64,000 nucleotides of DNA from Megalopta genalis (GCF_051020955.1 NC_135021.1:10698462-10762461); one strand, 5' to 3'. Counted from the stretch's first letter, positions 24,756 through 37,529 are shown. Made by a program: numbers and translations. The notes: a model not told the origin generated them from the sequence alone.

Positions 24756-24757
24756 GC

Positions 24758-24960
24758 CGTAGACAGTCTGCGGATGTTTTATGCATTCGTGGGAGAAATG
24801 GAAAGGTAAAACGGAAAACGATAATAACATTGTAAGACTTTGGCATGGTTGTACGTTGTTAACAGATTTGCGAAATTTTTGTGGCAGAAAATTATTGCAG
24901 AATTTATTTTCTGCGACATTGCATTCAATGCAGAAGATTTTTATTTTATGGAAAGTCTGG
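24758..24960 (+). mobile_element. possible R200 left-end fragment
   Basis: AGACAGTCTGCGGATGTTTTATGCATTCG fits the left end with a small insertion. The right end is not seen. Confidence 0.45.
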
Positions 24961-24964
24961 TTAT

Positions 24965-26100
24965 TTCAATCGATTTTGAACGAAATTTAGTTCAGGTATT
25001 ACAATAATCTATTGTAATAGATAAAAAATAGTTATTATATATGTTTAAAATGTTTTACTATATTTGAATGCACTTTTCAATGCAATTTTGAGTGCAATTT
25101 TAATTCATAAAGCCAGACGATTAGCAGATGAATAAACGAAAGTAGTGCAATGATTAGAAACTAGTAAATCATCGATTTAACAAATAAATAAATTCAAAAG
25201 GAAAAGAAGGCATGTAACCTGCTATGTATTCAACCTGTTTGCTACATATTTAACAATATATTGTAAAATATTTTCGTAAATAAAAATCACTTTCCTTCCG
25301 AACGTCGACAATCAGAACTAGCCCAATTGTTCACGTCTTCTACAAGAAGCTAATCGCCACCTAATAAATAAACAAATGCAACTAAAAAAATGTCTTCTCA
25401 TAGTTTAAGGATGAATCTAAGAATTCTATAAAAGTTCACTCGTATATCGTCGATAGTTCCCGAGGCAAAAATTCATAAAGATCGTCTAATTTCGTAGGCG
25501 TTTAGAGAATTCCTTGCCTCCAATTTTTTCTGTTTAACAAACATTCGAAGTTCGTCTCCCAATGGCAAGCTGTAATTAGTAACGATGATCGCTCCCGACA
25601 TCTCGAAATGTCCGCACCCTCTTCCTTGTTTTCACTCGGCCCTCGATCTCCGCAGTGTAGAAAAAAAAAGTCGCTGCCTGCCCCTCGGAGGCAAACGTGA
25701 CGACAAGCTGGGGTATCACGATGAAAATACCAGGAACGGCTGTGCAGCAACAACAATTGTTTCCCTCCGGCCGTCCACATGACATCAATCCGACGAAAAA
25801 CCCGCGAGACTTCTCCCTCCATCGTCCTCTTCGCCCTCCGCATATTTTTAACTAGTCCCTTTTTTCTTCGGCATTTTTTACCGCACTTAGCACGAGCCAG
25901 CCTGCGATAACATGCTGACGATCGTGATGACTGATGGCTTTCGGGACTATAACATCTTATTCTACGGTGACGCGTTCACTGGATATCGTATGAGATCACA
26001 GTCGCATTGAAACTGGGACTGAAAAGTGTTGAAAGTGGAGTGGATGGAGTGATTATTGAGCTGCAGGTAATTATGCGAACGCAGAATTATGGAGGGATAA
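24965..26100. other. unassigned
   Basis: AT-rich to 25480; a GC-rich island follows at 25500-25980, with overlapping frames (113 - and 65 +) and no domain. Confidence 0.45.
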
Positions 26101-26107
26101 CATGCAA

Positions 26108-26490
26108 AAGTGGATTTTATACACCTAAATTTTATTTTGTGTACTTGAATTTTATTTTGTATACTCTAATCTTATTTTGTATACGTCAATTTTATTTTGT
26201 CCACATCGATCTTATTTTATACACTTCAATTTTATTTTGTATACGTTAATTTTATTTTATATACTTGAATTCATTTTGAATATTAGAATTCTATTTTATA
26301 TACAACAATTTTATTTTATATACAACAATTTTATTTTATATACTCCACAATTTTATTTTATATCCAACAATTTTATTTCATACTCCACAATTTTATTTTA
26401 TATACTCTAATTTTATTCTGTATATTTTAACATCATTTTATGTACAATAATTCTATTTTGCATATTCCAATTTAATTTTGTACACTTTAG
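26108..26490. repeat. minisatellite, ~19-22-bp unit
   Basis: About 18 copies of AATTTTATTTTGTATAC with small changes (ATATACAAC, CATACTCCAC). The open frames across it are tyrosine/phenylalanine-rich translations of the repeat. Confidence 0.9.
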
Positions 26491-26494
26491 GTCT

Positions 26495-27415
26495 TGCATA
26501 TTCTGCATATATTTTTGTAAGTGCGTATGCAAAAGTGCACACGCATGTTATCAATGTTTATTATATACATTTCTGAAGGACGATATTTTTTACTGAAATT
26601 CATTTCTCCCATGTACATAGTTTACAATTAATTCCAGTTCAATATGAATTTTATGGTAAACGCTCTATTTATAACTCGACTAGAAATTCAATTTAAGGAG
26701 CTGTATAATTTCGCAGAAACCGAAAATTAGCATTAAATTTAATTTCGTACAATTATCTATAGCTGGATGTAGGGTATTCGTGGAAATTTACATGTCGCTG
26801 TGGACAGCCTTTAGCAAACCGAAACTCGTGGAACTAACACAGCCTCCCTGATTACAATCTTTAATTCCATTTTAAACTCTAGAACATTTACGAGCTGTAA
26901 ACGCGCAACGTTACGCGCATCAGAAAATAGTACAGCTGAGCTCTGTTATAGGTGAAAGCAATTTTCTACCAAAATCGCACGGTGATTTGCGTGCCTCAAC
27001 GATCATTCAAGAAAACGAGCTGCACGAAATGGTATCAAGTAGCGATCTCCGGTCTATTGGTCGTCCAAAGTGCCAATTTTCGTATTACCGATAACAAAAA
27101 AAGAGCACCCGGCTGCGTTATTACTCGGTGGTGCGTCTTCATCTTTCGCTGCATGCGAACGCAGTCTGGTTTACGCAACGCTCGAAGACAACTGCGCTGT
27201 CGACAGCCAATGGCCCACTGTCACGCGAATGCAACCAAGCGATCACGTGCGACCCATAAATTGATTCTTGCACCGATTCTCACGCAATATCCCATTGCTA
27301 TCGGGCGAACCATCGGGACGCCATAGACGACGATAGAAAACCACCCCCGTTGGCTATGCGGTGCGTCGCGTGGCTAATAAATTACCTTTGTTAATCTATC
27401 CAACTGACTCGTGGA
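26495..27415. other. unassigned
   Basis: AT-rich to 26930, then GC-rich. A 124-codon frame (26952-27326 +) and an overlapping 64-codon frame lack recognisable domains. Confidence 0.45.
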
Positions 27416-27417
27416 TC

Positions 27418-28795
27418 TAACCCCCCCCCCCCTAATTCCTTTCGCTCCATTCGTTTATATAATATTATATTATATAACATATATTAGGGGATGGGTTTCA
27501 ACGTCTAATTACCAAAACAATTATTCTCAATAATTACTTACATCGTAATCAAATTTCTATTCGGAAATAATTACCAATATACAACAACGTTATATAAATA
27601 ATCTGTTTCACAGCTCACTGTTAAACAACCCCTAATTCCTTTCGCTCCATTCGTTTATATATATAATATTACATTATATAATATTTATTAGGGGATGGGC
27701 TTCAAATTCTAATAACCAAAATAATTATTTTCAATAACTATTTATATCATAATTAAATTTTTATTCAGAAATAATTACTAATATATAATAACATTATATA
27801 AATAGTTTGTTTTACAGCTCACTGTTAAACAACCCCTAACTAAACAACTCCTAATAATAATTATATAATATTTATTAGGGGATGGGCTTCAAATTCTAAT
27901 AACCAAAATAATTATTTTCAATAACTATTTATATCGTAATATTAAATTTTTATTCAGAAATAATTACTAATATATAATAACATTATATAAACAATTTGTT
28001 TTACAGCTCACTGTTAAACAACCCCTAATTCCTTTCGCTCCATTCGTTTATATAATATTATATTATATAATATTTATTAGGGAATAGGCTTCAAATTCTA
28101 ATAACCAAGATAATTATTCTCAATAACTATTTATATCGTAATTAAATTTGTATTCAGAAATAATTACTAATATATAATAACATTATATAAATAGTTTGTT
28201 TTACAGCTCACTGTTAAACAACCCCTAACTAAACAACTCCTAATAATAATTATATAATATTTATTAGGGGATGGGCTTCAAATTCTAATAACCAAAATAA
28301 TTATTTTCAATAACTATTTATATCGTAATATTAAATTTTTATTCAGAAATAATTACTAATATATAATAACATTATATAAACAATTTGTTTTACAGCTCAC
28401 TGTTAAACAACCCCTAATTCCTTTCGCTCCATTCGTTTATATAATATTATATTATATAATATTTATTAGGGAATAGGCTTCAAATTCTAATAACCAAGAT
28501 AATTATTCTCAATAACTATTTATATCGTAATTAAATTTGTATTCAGAAATAATTACTAATATATAATAACATTATATAAATAGTTTGTTTTACAGCTCAC
28601 TGTTAAACAACCCCTAATTCCTTTCACTCCATTCGTTTATGTAATATTATATTATGTAATATATATGAGGGAATAGGCTTCAAATTCAAATGATCAAAAT
28701 AATTATTTTCAATAAATATTTATATCGTAATTAAATTTTTATTCAGACATAATTATCAATACCCAATAACATTGTATAAATAATCTGTTTGATCA
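27418..28795. repeat. satellite, ~195-bp unit, 7 units, with a two-unit period
   Basis: Each unit has AACCCCTAA, usually TTCCTTTCGCTCCATTCG, then TTATTAGGGGATGGGCTTC, AATAACCAAAATAATTATT and TTTTACAGCTCACTGTTAA. Units start near 27430, 27632, 27832, 28021, 28216, 28413 and 28612. Those at 27832 and 28216 lack the CCTTTCGCTCC part and share the text CTAACTAAACAACTCC. The pairs 27832-28215 and 28216-28611 look nearly identical, so a ~390-bp block was copied as a whole. It begins beside a poly-C run. Confidence 0.93.
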
Positions 28796-28799
28796 GTCA

Positions 28800-29720
28800 A
28801 AGTGGTCAGTCACAAATGCTACGTGCACTTTTTAAAACTTGAAAACTATCGTAAAATTAGTTCAAGCGATTACAGTTGATTTTTAGATGTTACAGGGGTC
28901 AGTTTGCTAGCTAATGTCCAACAGATTTATTAAAAAATTGCATTCCCTTTGTACGTCATATAGCAAATCTGTCTTTCTATGATCTGAACAATTTCAAGTC
29001 CACTTTTAAAAGAATGAACGCTTTTAAAAGAATGAATTCCACTGAAAGGATGAAATCTTTTAAAAGGATGAAGATTTCTGCATAATTCCGCGGAACGACG
29101 ATGAAGCAATTCTAGAAGTGTAGATTTCGAGAACCTTATCCCTTTCCGTGGTTCAAGGTTCAAAGAAAACACGTACAAGATGTGGAAGTTGAAAATAAGA
29201 TTGTGGGAAAAAATATGGACCCCGACATGTTTTTAGAGCTTAGGCCAAGGGTAGCTGTTCGATAGTGACCACTCGATCCCTCGATCACCGGACGTCCGCC
29301 TACGTCATGTTGCCATAATTTCGGAGGGTGCACATGCACCTCGGACAGGCCGGAGTCGAATTTCTTGAATGGTCCGTTCTTCGGGAACGAAGCGCATCTT
29401 CCGCATCATGTAATTTGCTACTGTGAGAACGCGCGGTGGTAACGTGAGAAACTCTTTTCATTCGAAGACAATCAAGGTTGACATGACGGCCTAATCTATC
29501 TTGAGAACTGCGAGGAATCGAATTGATTGTTAGGTATTATTTTTGATAAAATGTATGCTATCTAATCGTATTTGTTAAAAAGTAATGTTTGTAAGATAGT
29601 ACCTGCAATACATAGCGTAATCTTAAGAATAATCTTTTTGCTTGAAAACATCGACTGATGACGACATAATCTATAATAAAAGCATTGAGCAATCATATTA
29701 ACGAAACCATACTCTTTTTG
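28800..29720. other. unassigned
   Basis: A few CTTTTAAAAGAATGAA copies at 28985-29070; a GC-rich island at 29200-29520. No gene recognised. Confidence 0.45.
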
Positions 29721-29723
29721 AAT

Positions 29724-29950
29724 AAGTAAATTGCGGATTTTATGGGTTAATGGAAAAATTGAGACAGCAACATTTAAAATGATAGGAAGATTAGACAAAA
29801 AATATTATTACGTATCTATTAAAATTGTTAAACGAAGAAAAAGTTCTTTGCTTTTTATCTCGTACAATTAATTGCAGACAATTTTTATTTTGCATACAAA
29901 TACTATTAATAAATCACAGATTTGTATTTTGCATAAAGATCCGCAGTCCA
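29724..29950 (+). mobile_element. R200 copy, first of a head-to-tail pair
   Basis: Starts AAATTGCGGATTTTATGGG and contains TATTAAAATTGTTAA. It ends TTTTGCATAAAGATCCGCAG after a partial duplication of the end (CAATTTTTATTTTGCATAC). Confidence 0.8.
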
Positions 29951-29964
29951 TTAATAAATTATAT

Positions 29965-30225
29965 ATTACTGGGCTGTAGATTGTACGCATTTATGACAAA
30001 ACCGAGTAGTCGCAATTTAAAAAAGAAGTAAAAGTAATAAATAATAGTAAAAAAGTTGAAAGAGTGTATTAATTAAAAACCTCAGTGTATTATTTTTAAT
30101 ACGCTGAAATTATTAAGAAAAGAAAGGACTTGTGCAGTTTCTACTTCTTTCAATCAATTTTGTTAGTTTTCAGATTTAGATTTAGATTTTTTAGATTTAA
30201 TTTTAAATCCGCCGTCTATATATTA
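29965..30225 (+). mobile_element. R200 copy, second of a head-to-tail pair
   Basis: Starts GGGCTGTAGATTGTACGC, then ATTTATGACAAAACCGAGTAG. It ends ATTTTAAATCCGCCGTCTA. Confidence 0.7.
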
Positions 30226-30229
30226 TATA

Positions 30230-30920
30230 GTGATTTAAAAACATTTACTGAAGAAAACCGTATGCAAAATAGCACTCCCATCAAACGATGTAATCGTTTA
30301 ATATAAATCATCTTTCAATCTAAAGACATAAATATTAATAGAAAACAGAATCTGTTGGAAAGTAACATTTACTGTACCCAGTTTAGGATAATAGTAACGG
30401 CAACTTGGCAGAGAGCTTCGGTCTCCGAGACAAGGATCTCGACGGGGCGGTCGTTCCAAGTTCGATCATTAATGTCTGAATTTATAGTTACTTAACGTCG
30501 TTTCCTCTCGCCGCGATAAATTTGTCGGGCTCCTAATGTGTGAAGCTGGCCGAGGGCACTAGTTGCGCGGAACAGTTTCCGGGCCACGTCCTCTTTCAAT
30601 CCCGGCCAGGAAGTCTATCGCTGCGGCCGGATGATTGACGACCGAAGGGTTGGTTCGTCGCGGCACTTGTGCTCCATAACGCATACTCAACACGTGATCC
30701 CGCTCCACCCACCTAACCACCTGCCTCACCGAAAATAGAATACATGCGGTGGTTTGCTGTCACTAATTCTCACCGGTCGTGCACCGAAGATGAAGCTTCT
30801 TCGCCGTCCGAGAATACGTACTCTACAATCTCCATTTCACAAATACGCTACCGACATTCGTCGCTAGACCATAGAATTGTTGTATCAACGCTTGGTCCAC
30901 CATCGGTTTTCTAATAAATC
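30230..30920. other. unassigned, CpG-rich from 30390
   Basis: No frame of note and no RNA recognised. Confidence 0.45.
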
Positions 30921-30921
30921 T

Positions 30922-31485
30922 TTAACCCTTAAATGCATATTGTTGCCAATTGTCTACATTCCAGTTCCACTTAATTTGATTCAAAAACCTGAGTATGTGC
31001 GTTTCCGAACACACGTTGATAACAATAGACAATAGACCATGTGTGAAATAAAAGACTTGACATTACTTTTGGCGAGTAAGTTATATGTTCTTTGACATTT
31101 GAATGTGGTGGATGATAACCTTCAATGTGTTTACTTGGAGAGGTATTTTCTTTTTTCGAGTTTCTTATAAAGGTGTGATTTATCTAATTGCTTTGTGTCA
31201 CAACAAAAATCGCAATTGCTTTGCTGCATTTCATTTATAAATAATGTGAAAATTCCTATACTAATAGATGATATAAATACATGACCATTTGTTTACGTCT
31301 ACAATAATTTTAGTAATAAACGCATATTGTTGCCAAAAGTCTACATACAACTTTTTTTCAAAATAAATACTCAATATTATTACCTAGATTTTTTTATTTA
31401 TTTTTTACGTAACCTATGACTACATTCCTATATAAAAAACGATTTTTTAAAATTCAAAACAAAAACTCATGCATTTAAGGGTTCA
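30922..31485. mobile_element. TTAA-type MITE, 564 bp
   Basis: Ends TTAACCCTTAAATGCAT and ATGCATTTAAGGGTTCA: 15 bp are perfectly inverted, and the right TTAA has become TTCA. A direct repeat of CATATTGTTGCC plus GTCTACAT lies near the left end and again at about 31322. No hairpin beside the ends and no coding capacity. Confidence 0.8.
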
Positions 31486-31519
31486 GAATCGAAGACCGTC
31501 AGTTCAGAATTTCTTTAAA

Positions 31520-31962
31520 TTAAACCTACCGAGGTCTAAAAGCCTCGAACAAGTATTGTCGTAAGACAAACTTATAAAAGTGGACTGCGGATTTTATGCA
31601 TTTATTGCAAAATGAGTAGATGTAATTTGAAAAACACGGACAAATAACACGTAGACAAATTAAATTAAAAAACACGTAAAATACACATAGAAAGATTTTA
31701 AAAATGTATTATTGTTCGTCTATCATTTTCAACTTACTAGAATGATTAAAAAAAGAAAGGAACTTCTGTTTGGCTCTTGTTTACCGCAATTGATTAAGAT
31801 CATTTTTATTTTGTATAAAGATCAGCAGTCTACTTATAATAATTACAAGGTAGAATTTATTTAAATTTGTCACGATTTTTTCATAATAGCATGTGCCTAA
31901 ATAAAGAAATATATACAACAATTTCAAATGGAAGCAACCGGCGGTGATAAGTTTAGTGTTAA
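31520..31962. mobile_element. TTAA-type MITE hosting an R200 copy
   Basis: The left end, TTAAACCTACCGAGGTC, has a hairpin CGAGG-TCTAAAAG-CCTCG at 31530-31547. The right end, GATAAGTTTAGTGTTAA, is the inverse of the TTAACACTAAAC type seen alone at 33009. The left end lacks the CACT step, so pairing of these two ends is likely but not certain. Most of the interior is an R200 copy. Confidence 0.5.
31578..31845 (+). mobile_element. R200 copy
   Basis: Starts GTGGACTGCGGATTTTATGC, then ATTTATTGCAAAATGAGTAG. It ends TTTTGTATAAAGATCAGCAG. About 268 bp. Confidence 0.85.
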
Positions 31963-32181
31963 AAAGATTGTTCGAAAACTACAATAATCTCATTCATAAC
32001 CCATCGAATTATTTTGATTAATATAATGCAACGAGTAAATCTGCAAAATTATCATTTAAAGAATATTATCGAGCTTCTTCTACACCTGGTTTAGTCATCG
32101 ATTGCAAAAATATATTTATGAATTATTTATTCAATACACGCATTACTTGCAACAAATATTACAATAACGCTGTATATAATA

Positions 32182-32550
32182 AACATGGTGTCCCATAATT
32201 ATGTTAACACCCGGAATGGGGAGATTCCTCAGGACATTTATAGTAACTTTTTCCTTAGCGAAAATGTAATCTGCAGCTTCGTTTACGAGTTATTGACGAA
32301 AAATAACGACCAATGAGAGGCGAGATCAGCTGACGCCATGTGGCCGAGCCAATGAGCGGAACTGGGTTTCGTCTACTCGTTGGCTCGGCCGGCGCGCGAC
32401 AGTCGAGCTCACCTCTCATTGGTCACTGTTTTTCATTAATAATTCGTGAACAAAGCCACGGATTGCATTTTCGCTAAGGAAAAAATTACTTCAAATGACT
32501 TTAAGAATCGCCCGTTTCCGGGTGTTAACATAATTATGGAATGTATGTTT
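32182..32550. mobile_element. CCAAT-palindrome MITE, full length
   Basis: The left arm AACATGGTGTCCCATAATTATG and the right arm CATAATTATGGAATGTATGTT pair. GACCAATGAGAGGCGAG is near 32308 and its inverse near 32412. The centre holds GCCGAGCCAATGAGCGG and CTCGTTGGCTCGGCC as an inner hairpin. A 67-codon frame over the right arm is accidental. Confidence 0.88.
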
Positions 32551-32554
32551 TCTA

Positions 32555-33005
32555 CTTGCAATATGAATTGCTTACTCTTCCATGGAATCCTACAATTCGC
32601 ATTGCACAGTTTTAGCACTGTTTACATACAAAGCTGGTTGAAGGGGTGAAGGGGTGAGGAGGGCCGGCAGTTAGGCTGACTAGACTAAGCTAGCAATGTT
32701 CTGCACCTCGCTAGTTCTTTGTATTTATGATCAGGCCGGCCTTACAACCATCCCCTCGCCTACCTAACCACACCAACTCCGTATGTAATCAGTGCTAAAA
32801 CTCTGTAATGTGGACTGTAGGATGCCGCAGATTATACCGCAGATTAATAATGTTCATGTTTTAAATAGGAAATATTGTATATAAGATTTCAAACGTATTT
32901 GCGTGAATATCTGGAAAATTAAAAGTGGCTGGCGGTAACGTATATATGAAAAAGTTGTTCAAGATGATGACCTCGATAATATCCGATCAATTACCATAGT
33001 TTTGT
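32555..33005. other. unassigned
   Basis: No gene or repeat recognised. Confidence 0.45.
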
Positions 33006-33008
33006 CGC

Positions 33009-33045
33009 TTAACACTAAACCTACCGCGGTTAAAATGACCGTCAC
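33009..33045 (+). mobile_element. lone TTAA-type element end with hairpin
   Basis: TTAACACTAAACCTACCGCGG, with CGGT-TAAAATG-ACCG at 33027-33041. No matching opposite end is seen downstream, so the length is unknown. Confidence 0.45.
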
Positions 33046-33187
33046 TTATATTGCAATTCTGTAAACTTTGGGAACCTTTCATGGGAGATGTTTAAACAAA
33101 TTACATTATTGGAGCAAGTTTCATGATAAAAACTCTACAAAATCTAAAAATAAATTCGATCTAAATAAATTCTCACTTTCATGAGAA

Positions 33188-33368
33188 TTATTAGTTATTT
33201 TCATTGTTATTATTTGTTATTATTATTTGTTATTGTTATTTATTTTCATTGTTATTATTTGTTATTATTATTTGTTATTGTTATTTATTATTATTAGTTA
33301 TTATTTGTTATCATTATTTGTTATTTTTTATCATTACTATTTATTATTTTTTATTATTATTATTATTT
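33188..33368. repeat. TTATTATTTG-type low-complexity tract
   Basis: Repeated TTGTTATTATTTGTTATTATT on the plus strand. The open frame here is leucine/isoleucine/tyrosine-rich low complexity and not a gene. Confidence 0.9.
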
Positions 33369-33369
33369 T

Positions 33370-34795
33370 CTCTGTTTAATAGGTTCGGTATTAAACCGGC
33401 CTTGTTGAATAAGGATACGCTGTGCTCGCAAGCGAGCATTTCTTCCGAATGCCTCAAATAAATTTGCAGAGGGTGTTTTAATAGAATCGCAGAAGTTCAG
33501 TGCGGTAGCTGAGATGATGCCGTCTCGCCAGCAATTTCGTTGACATAAAATTAATTTCAAAATAATTACGTGGACGGTCGAATGGTATTGAACGAGTGCG
33601 ACAGAAAGGCCTGTGATGTGTTGCCCGGCAAACGCAAGATTCGCAGCACGCCTTGCAATCCCTTAAATCGGCTTATAATCGCATTTTACACTCCAGTATC
33701 GGTCGTACAAAGGGGTGGTTCTCGGTCCGCGGTCGGCCGCAAAATTACGCGGACGTAGAATGCCCGGTCACCTTCTGTCGGCGGCGACCTCCCGCCATTA
33801 GCCGGGTATTACAATGACAGTAAGAAGCATTAAGGATTGCGACAATCCCTTCTCCCTTGGTTACTGGAGCGTGGACACGGGGGTGACCGGCACAGATCCC
33901 GGCGAAGGATAGAACCGGAAGACGTGGGCGACGATTCTTTCGTTTGCTCTTCTTCTTCCAATCGCGGTTGCGGCCTCGCTCCTTCTCCTCCCCTTCCTCG
34001 AGGGATACAGGGCGATCCTTAGAGCCGAGGTTCGCAGCTCATTGTTCTCCCATTATTGACAGCAACCCAGGCGTGTACTCCCTTACACCTAATCCTTTAA
34101 TCTTCGGGAAATGGAGCTGTTTGTAGCAAACAGATCGTAAACCCGTCATTGTCCACTTTCTCGCAATGGATGCAAACTCGACCTTGTGCTATCCGATTGT
34201 CCACGGCCTACGGTTTCGCAATGTCTCGCCGACCGTGGCTGGTCCTGCGGACTGTGCTGCTCGTAGAACAGAGAAAACTAAGGAGAACGAAGGAAATCGT
34301 CCGGGAATTGAAGTGGAAATTTTTACCTGCGAAGTGGCCGATGAAGCTGGACAACGATTTTCTGCTATGAGATTCTTCATGCTCCGAATTACGAATAGAC
34401 CATTTCGGTCTTGGTTCTCTCTGGGTAAAATACTACTTTATGGTTACAACTCTGCCGCTTACGGAGTGCAGTAAATCTGTGTAAATGCTGTGCAAATACT
34501 TTGTGAATTTGTTAAATTCTTGCGCAATAGAACGCAACATCGAAGAAGTCATTGTCAACGCTAGAACTACCGAGTCAGAAACGTATCGAATGTATATTAT
34601 TTTTATAGCAATGGCCAGGTTTGATTTATTTGAACTTTGTACGATTTGTAATATAATGTATGCTGCAATGGATAAAAGTTTATTAAAAGATTTCTCATTG
34701 AGACGTTTCTGTAATTTCAGTAACTGTGGAAGAGTGGTAATTCTTGTGTTAATGTAATCTCTATCAATTCATCGAGTTCGCAATGCTACAACGCA
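33370..34795. other. CpG-rich unassigned block
   Basis: The frame at 34166-34474 (102 codons, +) is the longest, with 73- and 63-codon frames over the same bases. No domain, signal or family motif was recognised. An exon is possible but unsupported. Confidence 0.4.
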
Positions 34796-34797
34796 AA

Positions 34798-35165
34798 TTT
34801 GATATTTAAAATTTTCAATATTTTTAATATTTTTATTATTCTTCATATTTGTAATATTCTTAATATTTGTATTATTCTTAATATTTGTAATATTCTTAAT
34901 ATTTGTAATATTCTTAATATTTGTAATATTCTTAATATTTTCAATATTCTTAATATTTTCAATATTCTTAATATTTTCAATATTCTTGATATTTTCAATA
35001 CTCTCGATATTTTCAATATTCTTAATGTTTCTAATATTCTCGATATTTTCAATATTCTTGATGTTTCTAATATTTTCGATATTTTCAATATTCTTGATGT
35101 TTCTAATATTATCGATATTTTCAATATTCTGGAAATTTTCAATATTCTCGATATTTTTAATGGAA
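34798..35165. repeat. minisatellite of TTCTTAATATTTGTAATA, ~18-bp unit
   Basis: About 20 copies grade from TTAATATTTGTAATATTC to TTCTTGATATTTTCAAT and TTGATGTTTCTAATATT. Because 18 is a multiple of three, several frames stay open for 90-141 codons on both strands. These are artefacts of the repeat. Confidence 0.93.
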
Positions 35166-35404
35166 TTTACAATCAGCATCCGTTACATTGTTCTCGGAGC
35201 CATGCTAATCGGAAATCCGGTTGAATTTGTGGCGCCTTCAAACTTTCTTCAAGGATACTAATATTTTGTACCTTTTGTTCACGCCATTCGTTGTTTAATA
35301 CTCGTTGTATCCATACGTGTTTTGTAATCATAATTTATATCCTTAAATTATTCATTGTGTTAATTATATATAATTTTATTTGTTACTTCTTATTTCCACA
35401 TTCT

Positions 35405-35540
35405 ATCAATTTTCAATATATATTCTCGATATTTTCAATATACTTGATATTTTTAATAGTCTTGATATTTTTAATATTCTTAATATTTTTAATATTCTTA
35501 ATATTTCTAATATTTCTAATATTTCTAATATTTAAAATTT
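35405..35540. repeat. second block of the same AT minisatellite
   Basis: CTTAATATTTTTAATATT and TATTTCTAATATTTC units, as at 34798. Confidence 0.85.
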
Positions 35541-35544
35541 AATA

Positions 35545-37130
35545 AATTTACGCTTACTAGTTTGAAAATATACAATATTTCCTGGGACAATAATTGACGG
35601 TAATTGACAGTCCGTTCAAGGGTTAGAGATATTTGGAAAAACACAGAACTCGAAATATCTACAGAATTGCATTCGCGAAAATGACTATTTTTCATTGTCT
35701 TCCAAACGCTACATCCTTTTATATCGAAGACAGGTACGACAAAGTAATGGAGCATATCGAATAGAGAAGTGATTATTTAATATAAACTTAAACATGTTAG
35801 AATGCAAGGAATAGGAAGATAGAATTAATTGCTCAGATTTGAAAACTAATTTTGTCGCCAATCTATTATATTTTCCCTCATTTTATTATTAGGATGGATA
35901 TTAGGATAAATGCAAGAATGTTGAAATGTCACAGGATATTAGGATAAATGCAAGAATGTTGAGATGCCACAGAATTGAACTCTTTCAATTTGAAAACTTG
36001 ATTCAACGAAGTACTTTAATTTTATTCAGTTTTTGAGGTTGTGGCGTGCCAGTCGTCGTGTTAACATTTATTTTCTTCTGTGTACAAGGTGCCGAGCCGG
36101 ATGTCGAGAGACTCATCGACTAACTGTCCAACCGTTGACGGCGTTGTTCTCACCTTTCCACGAACTACATTACACAAAATTTACCACAAAGTATTCCTGT
36201 CACTATGTCGCAGAGTCTGTATAATTTCGGTCCCCCTTACAGCATCTAGCGCGTTATGAAAAATTCCGATTCGTTAAAGAAACGAGTGATCCATCTGGAC
36301 ATGCAGAATCCAGGTGCAATAACCTATTCTTCTTGTCAACGACGAAACGACAGTCGGATAAATAGAATCGCTCGAGTATTCGTCCGATGGCGCAGCATCC
36401 CCGGATCACGAATAACGAATTAACAGCTGTTTATGACGAATTAGAAAAGTAGAACGGATGCCAGACAGTTTTAATCAGTCTATCCACCGTTCTCGTCTGC
36501 ATTATTCCAATACCGGGACGACAAATGTCGCGTTACCCTCGCGTAATCTCGATCAACTCTTCCCGAGGAACGACGTTACAACACGGGAACCGTACAATGG
36601 GCCGAATGTATCGGGAATATCCAATGAAGAATTAAATAAAAGGGCTTCTCGTGAAAACGTTCGAGTGGGTTTGCAACCCTCTGGTCAGAGTCCTCTCGAT
36701 CGGGGCAAAAACGTGGCGGCGGATAGAAAAAATATGTAAAGGAGCGTATGCGGAAGCTGTCAAACGTAATCAACGTCAACCGACCAGGCACCGCATTATT
36801 GGAGCAGCGTTTCTTTTTTTATTTTGTCTTTTTTTTCGGCAGACTCGAGTAAAAACTCCGGTTTTCCAGGGAGAAAGCGGAGGACGAAGGGTCGCGGCGC
36901 TCGCTCCGCCGATTCAAATTGGTCGCGTTTCTACTTTTCCTTCCTCATTGTGGTTCGCACGCGGTAACGTTACGCGCGGTGTCCTGTTACCTTTTTTCGG
37001 TTTCTAGGTAGGGTTGCACGGGGATACAAAGTAGATTCTCGTTGGCCGCGTGGAGCGAAGTTCCGGCGTCGGTAACGCTGAATTTTGTTCTTACGAGGAA
37101 CAGTGTTTAAATGATCACATAATCGCTTAG
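35545..37130. other. unassigned
   Basis: AT-rich to 36020, with a ~43-bp duplication (GATATTAGGATAAATGCAAG) at 35895-35972, then CpG-rich. Frames of 93 and 118 codons (36458-36739, 36651-37007 +) overlap and have no domain. Confidence 0.45.
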
Positions 37131-37135
37131 AGCTA

Positions 37136-37479
37136 CAGGGTGTCCCGAAAATGTCTCGCAACCCGGGAACGGGAGGTTCTTTAGGTCATTCGAAGTAACT
37201 TTTTCCTTAGCGAAAATGCAATCCGCGGCTTTGTTTACGAGTTATTAACGAAAAACAGTGACCAATGAGAGGCGAGCTCCGCTGGCGCGAGCCAATGAAC
37301 AGAACTTCGTGCTCTCGTTGGTTCGGCTGCCTCGCGCCAACGGAGCTCGCCTCTCATTGGTCAGTGCTTTTCGTTAATAACTCGTAAATAAAGCTGCGAA
37401 TTGCATTTTCGCTAAGGAAAAAGTTGCTTCAAATGACCTCAGGTACTATTAATTTGCGAGTGACTTTTGGGACACCCTG
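37136..37479. mobile_element. CCAAT-palindrome MITE, TA-flanked, 344 bp
   Basis: Ends CAGGGTGTCCCGAAAATG and TTTTGGGACACCCTG with TA on both sides. GACCAATGAGAGGCGAGCTCC and its inverse frame a short centre with GCGAGCCAATGAACAG. It shows most clearly that the family has TA target sites. Confidence 0.92.
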
Positions 37480-37529
37480 TAGATCGAAAGTATATACTAC
37501 AAGAATCACAAGAATGTGAATTAAAAGTC

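Noticed and set aside
26007..26410. Tyr/Phe-rich frames resembling a membrane protein
   Set aside because: They are translations of the TTTTATTTTGTATAC minisatellite.
33204..33461. Leu/Ile-rich frame resembling a membrane segment
   Set aside because: Mostly TTATTATTTG low-complexity sequence.
34769..35224. Frames of 91-141 codons on both strands
   Set aside because: They translate an 18-bp minisatellite whose period keeps frames open; the peptides are Ile/Asn/Phe repeats.
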